5,649 bases of DNA. Source: Bacteroidota bacterium (GTDB taxonomy: Bacteria > Bacteroidota > Bacteroidia > Chitinophagales > Chitinophagaceae). Below, piece after piece: positions 1 through 5,649 of this stretch. The stretch is taken from assembly GCA_023423015.1 (NCBI GenBank), contig JAFAGE010000103.1, positions 1 through 5,649 on the forward strand. Reading direction: 5' to 3'. The position numbers and the translations under genes are program-made. The notes beneath the pieces were generated by a model. It searched no databases, was not told the origin of the DNA, and saw only the letters and a list, made by a program, of their open reading frames with translations. The first letter of the stretch is position 1. Each line of letters begins with the position of its first letter.

Positions 1-885
1 ACAGATAAACGCGTGTTCACTTGTCACGTTGAATGCCTTAACTGCCTCTGGGGTTGCAATTACCGGTAACCGCGCAGCTGCAGCCTCCATTACAATCAAC
101 GGCATGCCTTCGTAATCCGAAGGCAATAACAGGCAATGGGACCGGGCTATCAAAACGGGCATGTTGTGGGTAAATCCTGCCCATTCAAAATATTCAGTGA
201 GATTACGGCGCTCTACTTCATTCCGTAAGGTTTGTTCCAGCGACCCGGCACCAGCTACAATGATCCTGAAAGGAAACTTCCCTGCTAATTTTCCGGCAAT
301 ATCCGGCAATAGAAGTGGCCGCTTTTGTTTCTCGAGCCTACCTGCAAAAAGACAGGTAAATACATCCTTTCCGATGTTTTCCGGAATGGTAGAATGGTAC
401 GCAGCGTTTGCGATTGTAGTTGCGTTTTTCTTCTGGTACCATGCCGGCCTTGTACCGGGGAAGATAATATCTGCAGCACGCATCGGCCGCGTCATAAACA
501 GGAAAATGCGATAGAAAATATTCGGCTGATGAGTATTGTGCAGCGTAAATACAATCTTCGTACCTGGCCTGAAAAGTTTTACAATGCACGCAGCCATACA
601 TCCGTAAATCATATGTGCATGAAGCAGGTCAGGTCTTATGCTGAGCAAATGTCTTATCGCTGAAATTGCAGTTCGAAATCCAGAATTATTTCGTTTGTGC
701 GAACCCGTTATTCGCGGAATAAACACAGGAATGTTTTGAAATTTATCCGCGATATCTGTGATACCTGAAAGGCTAACTACCTGCATTTCGGAGTCTTGAT
801 GAACGACCGATTGCTCGCACAATGCAAGAACAATGTGTTCTGCACCTCCTCCTCTTAAACCGCTGATGACATGTACAACCTTCAT
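1..885 (-). CDS. Glycosyltransferase family 4-type (group 1), 3' end outside window
   Basis: This reading frame is open for 295 codons from the ATG at 885 and runs off the left edge without a stop. The N-terminus (residues 1-20) has the GT-B pattern of a beta strand followed by a glycine-rich loop, RGGGAEH at 11-17. The second Rossmann half begins with FAGRLEKQKRP at 180-190, and the nucleotide-sugar binding EX7E motif is present as E259 and E267 in SDYEGMPLIVMEA. These are hallmarks of retaining GT4 enzymes, which move a sugar from a nucleotide donor to a growing glycan on the cytoplasmic face of the membrane. Family members are usually 350-400 residues, so roughly 60-100 residues are missing. 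The start overlaps the stop of the pyruvyl transferase-like gene by four bases (ATGA), with GGAGGG just upstream, so the two are probably co-translated in a capsule, exopolysaccharide or O-antigen locus. Donor and acceptor cannot be told from sequence. Confidence 0.9.
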   Translation of the reverse strand, partial: MKVVHVISGLRGGGAEHIVLALCEQSVVHQDSEMQVVSLSGITDIADKFQNIPVFIPRITGSHKRNNSGFRTAISAIRHLLSIRPDLLHAHMIYGCMAACIVKLFRPGTKIVFTLHNTHQPNIFYRIFLFMTRPMRAADIIFPGTRPAWYQKKNATTIANAAYHSTIPENIGKDVFTCLFAGRLEKQKRPLLLPDIAGKLAGKFPFRIIVAGAGSLEQTLRNEVERRNLTEYFEWAGFTHNMPVLIARSHCLLLPSDYEGMPLIVMEAAAARLPVIATPEAVKAFNVTSEHAFIC

Positions 886-1856
886 ACGCCCTCCGAAACT
901 GCATTTACAAACAAGTAACATTTTTCTTCGAGGGCAGGTACATACTGCCTGAAAGCAGTTGGATTTTCGATGGAAATGTCTGCACCAACGGCTCCGTTAA
1001 AATGAAAATTCGATGAAATACTTGAATCGGGTTGTACGGTGATGGTGTTGAAATTTTGGGTGATACCATTCAGCCTGCACCATTCCTGTTCCTGGTTAAA
1101 ACCGGCTTCAACAAAAATTACCGGAGTTCCAAAAGCAAGACACGGCAGTGCGCAATGCAGACGCGAGGTAATTACGAGCCTTGCAGTAGCATATTTTTCC
1201 AGGAAACTCTCTGCCATTTCAAACCTTTCCTGTTCGGTATGTCGCGAAGGGTGATAGTGCGTCAGTTGCCTTGCGGTTTTCAGAATATCCTCGGTAAAAA
1301 GGCGTTTCATTAATGTTTCGCGTTGAGAACCTTTCAGCCAGTCGCCGCTAAGAAGCGACCTGGCAAAGCCCCTTGTGCTCCGCCCCATTGTTTTCCAATC
1401 AGGCACCCGAAACAATACATCAACGAAGTAGATGTCGTTCGTTCGATAATTCCACTTATTCTTTAGTGTTGTCGTAAGGCATCCGCTAAGCCATGTGTCT
1501 ATGCCAACACTGTTTAAAGCTTCCTGGGTATACAGATCACGGCAGCCCACTGGTCCATGTTCTTTAAACCACCTGGTACCTGCGTCCGACAGCATGGCTT
1601 CTCTCGCCTGTGCATTAAGGTGAAACGAAATCAGAAGAGGGTCAATCTGTTCAGATGGCGGCCAGTTTTCGGGATGGTGCATGAACCAACCGTTGAGGAT
1701 CAGCTTCAGTTTTTCGCCATTATATTTAGAAAGCTTTTCGCGGTTAACATATTGATCCACCTGTGGAAGGAACCGGGCGGCTGCGAGGCTCTGAATATAA
1801 TCGCCCACATTATATTCGGGATGGGCTTTGTAGGTTAGCAGGCCAAAAGCAGGCAT
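882..1856 (-). CDS. Polysaccharide pyruvyl transferase family protein
   Basis: This 324-residue protein resembles the polysaccharide pyruvyl transferase family (PF04230), which includes CsaB- and WcaK-like enzymes that transfer pyruvate from phosphoenolpyruvate to a sugar as a ketal. Supporting segments are NVGDYIQSLAA at 16-26, GPVGCRDLYTQEAL at 101-114, SGCLTTTL at 124-131 and the conserved C-terminal block RLVITSRLHC at 226-235, followed by LAFGTPVIFVEAG at 240-252. There is no signal peptide or membrane segment, so the protein should be cytoplasmic. The length is normal for the family. The ATG at 1856 is the first one after an in-frame TAA 14 codons upstream, and it has no clear Shine-Dalgarno, which is normal for Bacteroidota. 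It is the upstream gene of a pair with the glycosyltransferase and is divergent from the CoA-binding gene. Some family members may not make pyruvyl ketals, so the exact reaction is inferred. Confidence 0.85.
   Translation of the reverse strand: MPAFGLLTYKAHPEYNVGDYIQSLAAARFLPQVDQYVNREKLSKYNGEKLKLILNGWFMHHPENWPPSEQIDPLLISFHLNAQAREAMLSDAGTRWFKEHGPVGCRDLYTQEALNSVGIDTWLSGCLTTTLKNKWNYRTNDIYFVDVLFRVPDWKTMGRSTRGFARSLLSGDWLKGSQRETLMKRLFTEDILKTARQLTHYHPSRHTEQERFEMAESFLEKYATARLVITSRLHCALPCLAFGTPVIFVEAGFNQEQEWCRLNGITQNFNTITVQPDSSISSNFHFNGAVGADISIENPTAFRQYVPALEEKCYLFVNAVSEGV
889..894 (-). promoter_or_regulatory. Shine-Dalgarno-like GGAGGG ahead of the glycosyltransferase
   Basis: Read on the minus strand, GGAGGG lies three bases before the ATG at 885, inside the last codons (GAG GGC) of the pyruvyl transferase-like gene. 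The other starts in this window lack such a purine-rich block. It may help reinitiation at the ATGA overlap, but the spacing is short and the match could be a by-product of the two codons. Confidence 0.35.
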
Positions 1857-1906
1857 ATGGCGAAGATAGATTCGTGGCCTGACATTTGAAACAGCTTAAC
1901 TTCAAT

Positions 1907-2269
1907 ATGCCAAAGACCACGCTTGTACTAGGTGCATCCGGTAACCCATCACGTTACAGCAATATTGCAATAAATCGTTTGAGGCGTCATGCCCACCCGG
2001 TTGTTGCAATAGGCAAACGCAACGGTACAGTAGCCGATGTTCCTGTGGAAACCCAGACCAAACCTATTAAAGACCTGGACACCATTACTTTATACCTGAA
2101 TCCAACCAATCAGAAACCATATTACGATTACATTGTTTCACTGAAGCCGAAGCGGATCATCTTCAATCCGGGAACGGAAAATGAAGAGCTTGAAGAACTT
2201 GCGCATAAGAACGGAATTGAGACTTTGCAGGCTTGTACGCTGGTGATGCTCAGTACAGGGCAATATTGA
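1907..2269 (+). CDS. Stand-alone CoA-binding domain protein (YccU-like)
   Basis: This 120-residue protein is a single CoA-binding Rossmann domain of the family also seen fused to acyl-CoA synthetases (CoA_binding_2 type). The N-terminal strand and loop TLVLGASGNPSRYSN lies at 5-19. Further conserved blocks are TLYLNPTNQKPYYDYI at 61-76, RIIFNPGTENEELEELA at 83-99 and the end CTLVMLSTGQY at 110-120. The family is known to bind CoA, but its physiological role is mostly undefined. The protein should be cytoplasmic. I chose the ATG at 1907 because the family typically begins within a few residues of the first strand; a TTG at 1886 would add only seven residues that do not look like the family. 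The gene is divergent from the pyruvyl transferase-like gene across 50 bases. Its stop codon overlaps the start of a heptamer repeat array. Confidence 0.87.
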   Translation: MPKTTLVLGASGNPSRYSNIAINRLRRHAHPVVAIGKRNGTVADVPVETQTKPIKDLDTITLYLNPTNQKPYYDYIVSLKPKRIIFNPGTENEELEELAHKNGIETLQACTLVMLSTGQY

Positions 2270-2316
2270 CGGCAGAAGGCAGACGTGAGACGTGAGACGG
2301 CAGACGTTAAACGTGT
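2268..2316. repeat. Seven tandem 7-base units, consensus GACGTGA
   Basis: Seven consecutive heptamers can be read without gaps: GACGGCA, GAAGGCA, GACGTGA, GACGTGA, GACGGCA, GACGTTA, AACGTGT. Two are identical and the others differ by one to three bases. The array begins on the last two bases of the TGA stop of the CoA-binding gene, so it forms the immediate 3' untranslated region. Its opposite strand gives a spurious Ser/Thr/Arg-rich reading frame, which I do not call as a gene. Similar degenerate heptamer tracts occur between genes in some Bacteroidota as far as I recall; no function is known to me. Confidence 0.8.
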
Positions 2317-2340
2317 CAGGAAAAGACTGTAAATGGAAAC

Positions 2341-2354
2341 CATTACTCATTACA
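2341..2354. repeat. Two tandem heptamers, CATTACT and CATTACA
   Basis: Two adjacent 7-base units differ only in the last base. The tract is short enough to arise by chance, but it sits in the same spacer as a seven-unit heptamer array and has the same period, so it may belong to the same class of intergenic repeat. Confidence 0.4.
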
Positions 2355-2369
2355 AATAATATCTATTCG

Positions 2370-2399
2370 TTTCGTATCTTTTCGTATCTATGTATCGTA
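2370..2399. repeat. Tandem TTTCGTATCT repeat with a third degenerate unit
   Basis: TTTCGTATCT occurs twice in perfect tandem (2370-2379 and 2380-2389) and is followed by ATGTATCGTA, a degenerate relative. The unit is 10 bases, unlike the 7-base array upstream, and the base composition is AT-rich. The tract ends 46 bases before the start of the small secreted-protein gene, so it lies where a promoter for that gene might be. No function is known. Confidence 0.55.
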
Positions 2400-2445
2400 C
2401 TTCTACGTCTCCAGCCCTTGTGAAAATTCCGAAAGCAACTTACTG

Positions 2446-2907
2446 ATGAAACGATTTTGTGCAATACTCCTCGGGCTCGCTACCCTGTTACCGTGTGCTG
2501 TTCACGCCCAGAAAGTTGTTTTGCCTCCCCGCGATTCGCAACCATCCAAACCATTGTTGTTTTCCAGTCTACCCGATCAATTCGAAGTTGACCGCAGTGA
2601 ACTTCTTAAGCTGTTCAGTGCATCCGTTAACGATTCCATACATCTTCAGCTTTCGCCTGCATTGCAAATAGAAGGAAGGATTGTTGATAAAACTCAACAC
2701 AATCCCGGTTCTCTTTCGGTTAATGTGCGTGTAAGCAACTACTCCAATGCCCTTTTGAATATCTCAATGCGGCTGAATGCCGACAATTCCTCCAATATCC
2801 AGGGTAGAATACTACATCCAAAGTATGGCGACATACTTCAGTTGTACAAAGAGCAGGACCGATATTTTATTAAAAAGAATTCACGAGGGCTATACATGCC
2901 CGAGTAA
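2446..2907 (+). CDS. Small exported protein of unknown function, partner of the downstream protease
   Basis: I do not recognise a named family. The 153-residue product starts with a Sec signal peptide: MKR, then a hydrophobic stretch to about residue 18, and a likely signal peptidase I site after VHA at 19-21. There is no lipobox cysteine, so export to the periplasm or beyond is expected. The mature part has about 130 residues, contains no cysteine, and appears rich in alternating polar and apolar residues suggesting beta strands, for example SLSVNVRVSNYSNALLNISM at 89-108 and GRILHPKYGDILQLY at 120-134. The stop lies 5 bases before the metalloprotease start, in a different frame and on the same strand, so the two very likely share a transcript. 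Because the protease has almost no propeptide, this protein could be a separate prodomain, inhibitor or folding helper; that is inference from position and general look only. The ATG follows a TG in a TGATG context and has no Shine-Dalgarno. Confidence 0.8.
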   Translation: MKRFCAILLGLATLLPCAVHAQKVVLPPRDSQPSKPLLFSSLPDQFEVDRSELLKLFSASVNDSIHLQLSPALQIEGRIVDKTQHNPGSLSVNVRVSNYSNALLNISMRLNADNSSNIQGRILHPKYGDILQLYKEQDRYFIKKNSRGLYMPE

Positions 2908-2912
2908 GAAAA

Positions 2913-4517
2913 ATGTACACCTCTACACCCAGGCTGAAGGCATCGAGCATGAGTATCGCATACTGCTGCATTATTTTTCTTTGCACCAGCACCGCGGTTG
3001 CGCAGGTTCCGAAGATGAATAGTTATCCGGAAGCACGCCCTGCCGTTTACCTCGACTTCGATGGCCAGGTGGTGAAAGGGACTGGCTGGAATTGGGAAGG
3101 CACCATCAACGCAGCACCTTCGGGATTAACGGAGGCGCAGGTCACCGAAATATTCAACCGCGTAGCTGAAGACTTTCGCATTTTCAATCTCAATATCACC
3201 ACAGATCCGGATGTTTACCTCAAAGCGCCGATAGCCCAGCGTGCACGAATCATTGTAACACCTTCTTATCAGTGGTATGGACACGCGGGCGGAGTTGCTT
3301 TTGTAAATTCCTTTACATGGGGCGACGACACTCCTGCCTGGGTTTTTACCACATTACTCGACAACAACGCAAAATATATTGCCGAAGCTACTTCGCACGA
3401 GATTGGACATACGCTCGGGTTATATCATCAGAGCACGTACAACAGGTCGTGCGAACTGATAACCGAATATGCAGAAGGCAAAGGTGACGGAGAAACCGGG
3501 TGGGCTCCCATAATGGGTGTTGCCTATTACAAGAATTTTACCACGTGGACGTATGGCCCTTCCATCGAAGGATGCAAACAAATGCAGAATGACATCGCCA
3601 TCATCAGCAGAGGCATCAGCAAGATTGGTCTGCGCAGTGATGACCATGGAGGCACTCGTTTCGAGTCTACCAAATTATTTCTTTCATCGAACACCGTATC
3701 TGTATCGGGGTTAATCAACGAAGCGGAAGACAACGACTATTTCCAGCTGCAGCTTACCAGGAAGTCCCGGCTCACCATCAAGGCCTATCCTTCGCGCCTC
3801 GATGAAAATAATACAGGGGCCAATATGGACATGAAGCTCACGCTCGTTCGCAATAATGGCGACACGGTCCTTTCGGCTGATCCAAAAGAAAATTTGTCTT
3901 CTTCTATCGACACGATGTTAAATGCAGGAACCTATTTCATCTCGGTCGACGGCACTTCAAATGCAAATGTTTCGGACTACGGAAGCCTCGGGCAATACTT
4001 TCTCAATGCAATCGTAATTCCCCGAACTTCCACTTCCCCGATAGCTATGAAGGGAACAATACGTCAAAATCTGCATTCGTTAACTTGGGATGCACCAGAT
4101 AGGGAATCAGTAACACGGTCGTACCTGGAATACTCGCTCGATGGTGTCCGCTACCTGCCCATTGCTACGTTGCCAACAGGATCAACCAGTTTCTCGCACA
4201 ACCGGCCCGCTTACGGCAATGTCTATTACCGGCTTCGTATGATGCTCCCCGACAGCAGCAGCTTTTACTCAAACGCTGTAGTACTCGCGGAAGAGCCTGT
4301 ATCGGTCAACAGCACACTCGTTCGCGACCAGTTTACCGTTAATTCTCCGGGCGAATTCAACTACCAGTTGCTTGATGAAACAGGCAGGTTGCTGAAGGCC
4401 GGACGCATTGTGGCTGGCGCTAATCCTATATCAATAACAGCGGGCAAGAAAGGATTCCTGGTTCTGAAAGTTTTCGGCAAATCGGAACAATATGTCTTTC
4501 GCTTAATCAAACAATAA
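2913..4517 (+). CDS. Secreted metzincin-type zinc metalloprotease with PPC domain and T9SS-like tail
   Basis: The product has 534 residues. Residues 1-30 form a signal peptide with a likely cut after AVA at 28-30. The catalytic domain starts soon after, around PAVYLDFDG at 43-51. It carries the extended zinc motif HEIGHTLGLYH at 162-172 (ligands H162, H166 and H172; catalytic E163) and a candidate Met-turn, APIMG at 198-202, which together indicate a metzincin. C180 and C221 could form a disulfide. Residues about 249-369 resemble a bacterial pre-peptidase C-terminal (PPC) domain, with EAEDNDYFQL at 270-279 and GTYFISVDG at 339-347. Residues about 376-458 look FN3-like, with YLEYSLDG at 404-411 and YYRLRM at 438-443. 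The last 75 or so residues, ending GFLVLKVFGKSEQYVFRLIK, resemble a T9SS type A sorting domain. Together these predict an extracellular protease. Substrates are unknown. The ATG at 2949 is an alternative start, but the one at 2913 supplies the basic residues (R7, K9) expected before the hydrophobic core. Confidence 0.9.
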   Translation: MYTSTPRLKASSMSIAYCCIIFLCTSTAVAQVPKMNSYPEARPAVYLDFDGQVVKGTGWNWEGTINAAPSGLTEAQVTEIFNRVAEDFRIFNLNITTDPDVYLKAPIAQRARIIVTPSYQWYGHAGGVAFVNSFTWGDDTPAWVFTTLLDNNAKYIAEATSHEIGHTLGLYHQSTYNRSCELITEYAEGKGDGETGWAPIMGVAYYKNFTTWTYGPSIEGCKQMQNDIAIISRGISKIGLRSDDHGGTRFESTKLFLSSNTVSVSGLINEAEDNDYFQLQLTRKSRLTIKAYPSRLDENNTGANMDMKLTLVRNNGDTVLSADPKENLSSSIDTMLNAGTYFISVDGTSNANVSDYGSLGQYFLNAIVIPRTSTSPIAMKGTIRQNLHSLTWDAPDRESVTRSYLEYSLDGVRYLPIATLPTGSTSFSHNRPAYGNVYYRLRMMLPDSSSFYSNAVVLAEEPVSVNSTLVRDQFTVNSPGEFNYQLLDETGRLLKAGRIVAGANPISITAGKKGFLVLKVFGKSEQYVFRLIKQ

Positions 4518-4528
4518 CACTCGCCATT

Positions 4529-4559
4529 TTTGTCATACAGCTGTTTTTCGTTAAATTCG
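4529..4559 (+). promoter_or_regulatory. Candidate Bacteroidota-type promoter for the ykuK-like gene
   Basis: TTTG at 4529-4532 is followed after 19 bases by TAAATTCG at 4552-4559. This fits the Bacteroidota housekeeping form of a -33 TTTG and a -7 TAnnTTTG, with one mismatch (C for T) in the -7 element. Transcription would begin near 4566, leaving a leader of about ten bases before the ATG at 4576. The -7 element lies mostly in the loop and right arm of an inverted repeat. Confidence 0.4.
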
Positions 4560-4565
4560 AAAAAC
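4543..4565. repeat. Perfect 8-bp inverted repeat with 7-base loop
   Basis: GTTTTTCG at 4543-4550 is the exact reverse complement of CGAAAAAC at 4558-4565, separated by TTAAATT. The stem is AT-rich and no T-run follows on the plus strand, so it is not a normal intrinsic terminator. It overlaps the candidate -7 element upstream of the ykuK-like gene, so a regulator-binding operator is possible but unproven. Confidence 0.5.
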
Positions 4566-4575
4566 CTATAGACAT

Positions 4576-5049
4576 ATGAAATGGAGAAAATTTAATGGCG
4601 ACCCTATTGAATTGCCCATTCTGGAAGCTGTCGAAACCGCAATTAAAAGAGAAACCGCCAACGGGTACCATTTGAAAGTTTGTATCGGCACCGATTCACA
4701 GGTAAAAGGCGCCGAAACCGAATTTGCTACGGTGATCGTCTTTCTTCGTGAGGGACATGGTGGGTTTATGTTTATTCATAATGAGAAAACGAGGCAGGTA
4801 TATAGCATTAAGGAAAGAATGCTGGTGGAAGTGGCAAAGAGTATAGAGATCGCGTACGAATTATGCAACCTGTTTACTTTGTACGATGTGGATATGGAAG
4901 TACATGCCGACATCAATACGAACCCTCATTTTAAAAGCAACGATGCCCTTAAAGAAGCAATGGGCTATATCTTAGGAATGGGCTTTGCCTTCAAAGCAAA
5001 ACCGGAAGCTTTTGCCAGCAGTAGCTGTGCAAATAAAGTGGTGAACTAA
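4576..5049 (+). CDS. YkuK-like RNase H-related protein (DUF458)
   Basis: This 157-residue protein resembles the DUF458 family (PF04308), whose named Bacillus subtilis member is YkuK and which is predicted to adopt an RNase H-like fold. The first strand KVCIGTDSQVKG at 34-45 carries D40, matching the first acidic residue of that fold. Other acidic candidates are E80 in the SIKERM helix and D112 in the block HADINTNPHFKSN at 110-122. The C-terminal block GYILGMGFAFKAKPEAFASSSCANK at 130-154 is strongly family-like. There is no signal peptide, so it should be cytoplasmic. Length is close to the usual 160-170. Nuclease activity and substrate are predicted for the family, not shown here. It is the first gene of a pair: its TAA overlaps the ATG of the following gene by one base (TAATG). 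A promoter-like element and an inverted repeat lie directly upstream. Confidence 0.87.
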   Translation: MKWRKFNGDPIELPILEAVETAIKRETANGYHLKVCIGTDSQVKGAETEFATVIVFLREGHGGFMFIHNEKTRQVYSIKERMLVEVAKSIEIAYELCNLFTLYDVDMEVHADINTNPHFKSNDALKEAMGYILGMGFAFKAKPEAFASSSCANKVVN

Positions 5050-5348
5050 TGAATCACATGGTGTATTTTTTCGTTAACAGCAACAGTAACGATATTCAGA
5101 AATTACAGAACAATCTCCCTAAAGACTGCTACTGTCTTTTCCAGTTGCAACCTTCATCTTCGAGATACTACGGTATAATTAAAAAAGCAAGCGCGCCCCT
5201 GCTGGCGAAGGCATTGCCCGAAGAGTCGGCTTCTTACCTGGAATTTGTAGATGAAAATGCTTTCAAACTTTTTTTTCTGCAGAATGTGGGCGACACAATG
5301 TACTGCATAGGCAACCGAAGGTTGCTCATCCATTTGTCGGACGAATAA
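5049..5348 (+). CDS. Conserved-looking hypothetical protein, 99 residues
   Basis: I do not recognise this protein. It has 99 residues, no signal peptide and no clear membrane span. The first strand is hydrophobic (MVYFFVN at 4-10) and a second apolar stretch occurs near the end (AFKLFFLQNVGDTMYCIGN at 71-89), a pattern consistent with a small soluble alpha/beta domain. Support for it being a real gene comes from the TAATG overlap with the ykuK-like stop codon, which suggests translational coupling, and from the way it fills the whole gap up to the convergent engB gene. A second in-frame ATG at 5058 would remove only three residues. A role linked to the YkuK-like protein is possible from position alone. 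Confidence 0.72.
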   Translation: MNHMVYFFVNSNSNDIQKLQNNLPKDCYCLFQLQPSSSRYYGIIKKASAPLLAKALPEESASYLEFVDENAFKLFFLQNVGDTMYCIGNRRLLIHLSDE

Positions 5349-5649
5349 TCATTGTTCCTCTTCCGCATTCAACTGCTCTGTTATAAACTGCAGAAGTTTG
5401 TCGCGTCCCTGTTTTTTTACAGCGCTGGTTATAAAATGCCTGGGTAGAAATTGCCAGGTTTCACGCATCCTGTTGAGAAACAATTTTACGTTCTCGCTGA
5501 TTGTCTTCTGATTTTCTTTATCAGCTTTCGTAAAAACAAGAGTAAAAGGCACCTCCCATTTTCCCAGCTGATTGATAAATTCAAGATCTATTTTTTGAGG
5601 AGAGTGTCGTCCATCAATCAGCACAAAAACATTCACCAGGTTTTCACGC
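5349..5649 (-). CDS. engB: Ribosome biogenesis GTPase EngB (YihA/YsxC), C-terminal part
   Basis: Only the last 99 codons lie in the window; the frame stays open through the right edge (first complete codon at 5648, reading RENLVNVFVLIDGRHSP), so the start is outside. The visible part is typical of EngB/YsxC, an essential TRAFAC GTPase needed for maturation of the large ribosomal subunit. It shows VFVLIDGRHSPQKIDLEFI at visible residues 7-25, the G4 guanine-specificity motif TKAD at 40-43 and a G5-like TSA at 74-76. The P-loop, G2 and G3 motifs should lie beyond the edge. Family length is about 195-205 residues, so roughly half is present. A GTG at 5636 is an internal Val codon, not the start, because family-like sequence continues upstream of it. 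The C-terminus is acidic (AEEEQ). The stop codon directly abuts that of the convergent 99-residue gene. Confidence 0.92.
   Translation of the reverse strand, partial: RENLVNVFVLIDGRHSPQKIDLEFINQLGKWEVPFTLVFTKADKENQKTISENVKLFLNRMRETWQFLPRHFITSAVKKQGRDKLLQFITEQLNAEEEQ

Noticed and set aside
161..663. Several open frames on both strands within the glycosyltransferase region
   Set aside because: They lie out of frame with the 295-codon open frame that carries GGGAE and EX7E motifs, and they show no domain-like sequence of their own.
1881..1888. GACATTTG as a -7 promoter element for the CoA-binding gene
   Set aside because: It matches TAnnTTTG except at the first base, but no TTG or TTTG lies at the expected upstream distance.
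1886..1906. TTG start extending the CoA-binding protein by seven residues
   Set aside because: The ATG at 1907 puts the first beta strand at the usual distance from the N-terminus, and the extra residues do not resemble the family.
2332..2344. Hairpin AATGG-AAA-CCATT as a terminator for the CoA-binding gene
   Set aside because: The stem has only 5 bp, is not GC-rich and is not followed by a T-run.
2128..2350. Minus-strand frames of about 70 codons over the repeat array
   Set aside because: Their Ser/Thr/Arg-rich N-terminal half is just the translated heptamer repeat, and the remainder is antisense to the conserved end of the CoA-binding gene.
2375..2382. TATCTTTT as a -7 element for the small secreted-protein gene
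   Set aside because: It is a by-product of the TTTCGTATCT repeat and has no properly spaced upstream element.
4543..4565. Inverted repeat as a rho-independent terminator of the protease gene
   Set aside because: The stem is AT-rich and the bases after the right arm are CTATAGAC, with no T-tract.
5349..5636. A complete 95-residue minus-strand gene starting at GTG 5636
   Set aside because: EngB-like sequence (RENLV) continues upstream of this codon to the window edge, so it is an internal Val of a longer truncated gene.

Overview
The window looks like chromosomal DNA from the phylum Bacteroidota, probably a Chitinophagaceae-like member. The clues are a secreted metalloprotease with a C-terminal tail of the type IX secretion (T9SS) type, a near absence of Shine-Dalgarno sequences, one promoter candidate of the Bacteroidota form (TTTG, 19 bases, TAnnTTTG), and short-unit intergenic tandem repeats. 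The taxonomic call is inferred from protein style only.

Left part (1-1856, minus strand): the end of a surface-polysaccharide locus. A polysaccharide pyruvyl transferase-family gene (882-1856) is followed by a GT4-type glycosyltransferase (1-885). The two overlap by four bases (ATGA), and the second gene runs off the left edge.

Middle part (1907-4517, plus strand): a stand-alone CoA-binding Rossmann protein is divergent from the polysaccharide genes. Next comes a 176-base spacer carrying three kinds of short tandem repeat, the first a 7-base repeat that begins on the stop codon of the CoA-binding gene. Then two secreted-protein genes lie 5 bases apart: an unrecognised 153-residue exported protein and a metzincin-type zinc protease with PPC, FN3-like and T9SS tail regions. 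The protease has almost no propeptide of its own, so the small partner is a candidate trans-acting prodomain, inhibitor or chaperone. This is the most interesting hypothesis in the window.

Right part (4518-5649): a YkuK/DUF458 RNase H-like gene and a 99-residue protein of unknown function are joined by a TAATG stop/start overlap. They sit behind a candidate promoter that overlaps an 8-bp inverted repeat. Convergent to them, with no intervening base, is the 3' part of the GTPase gene engB (yihA/ysxC), which continues past the right edge.

No tRNA, rRNA, CRISPR array, insertion sequence or convincing rho-independent terminator was seen. No gene-free stretch exceeds 300 bases.
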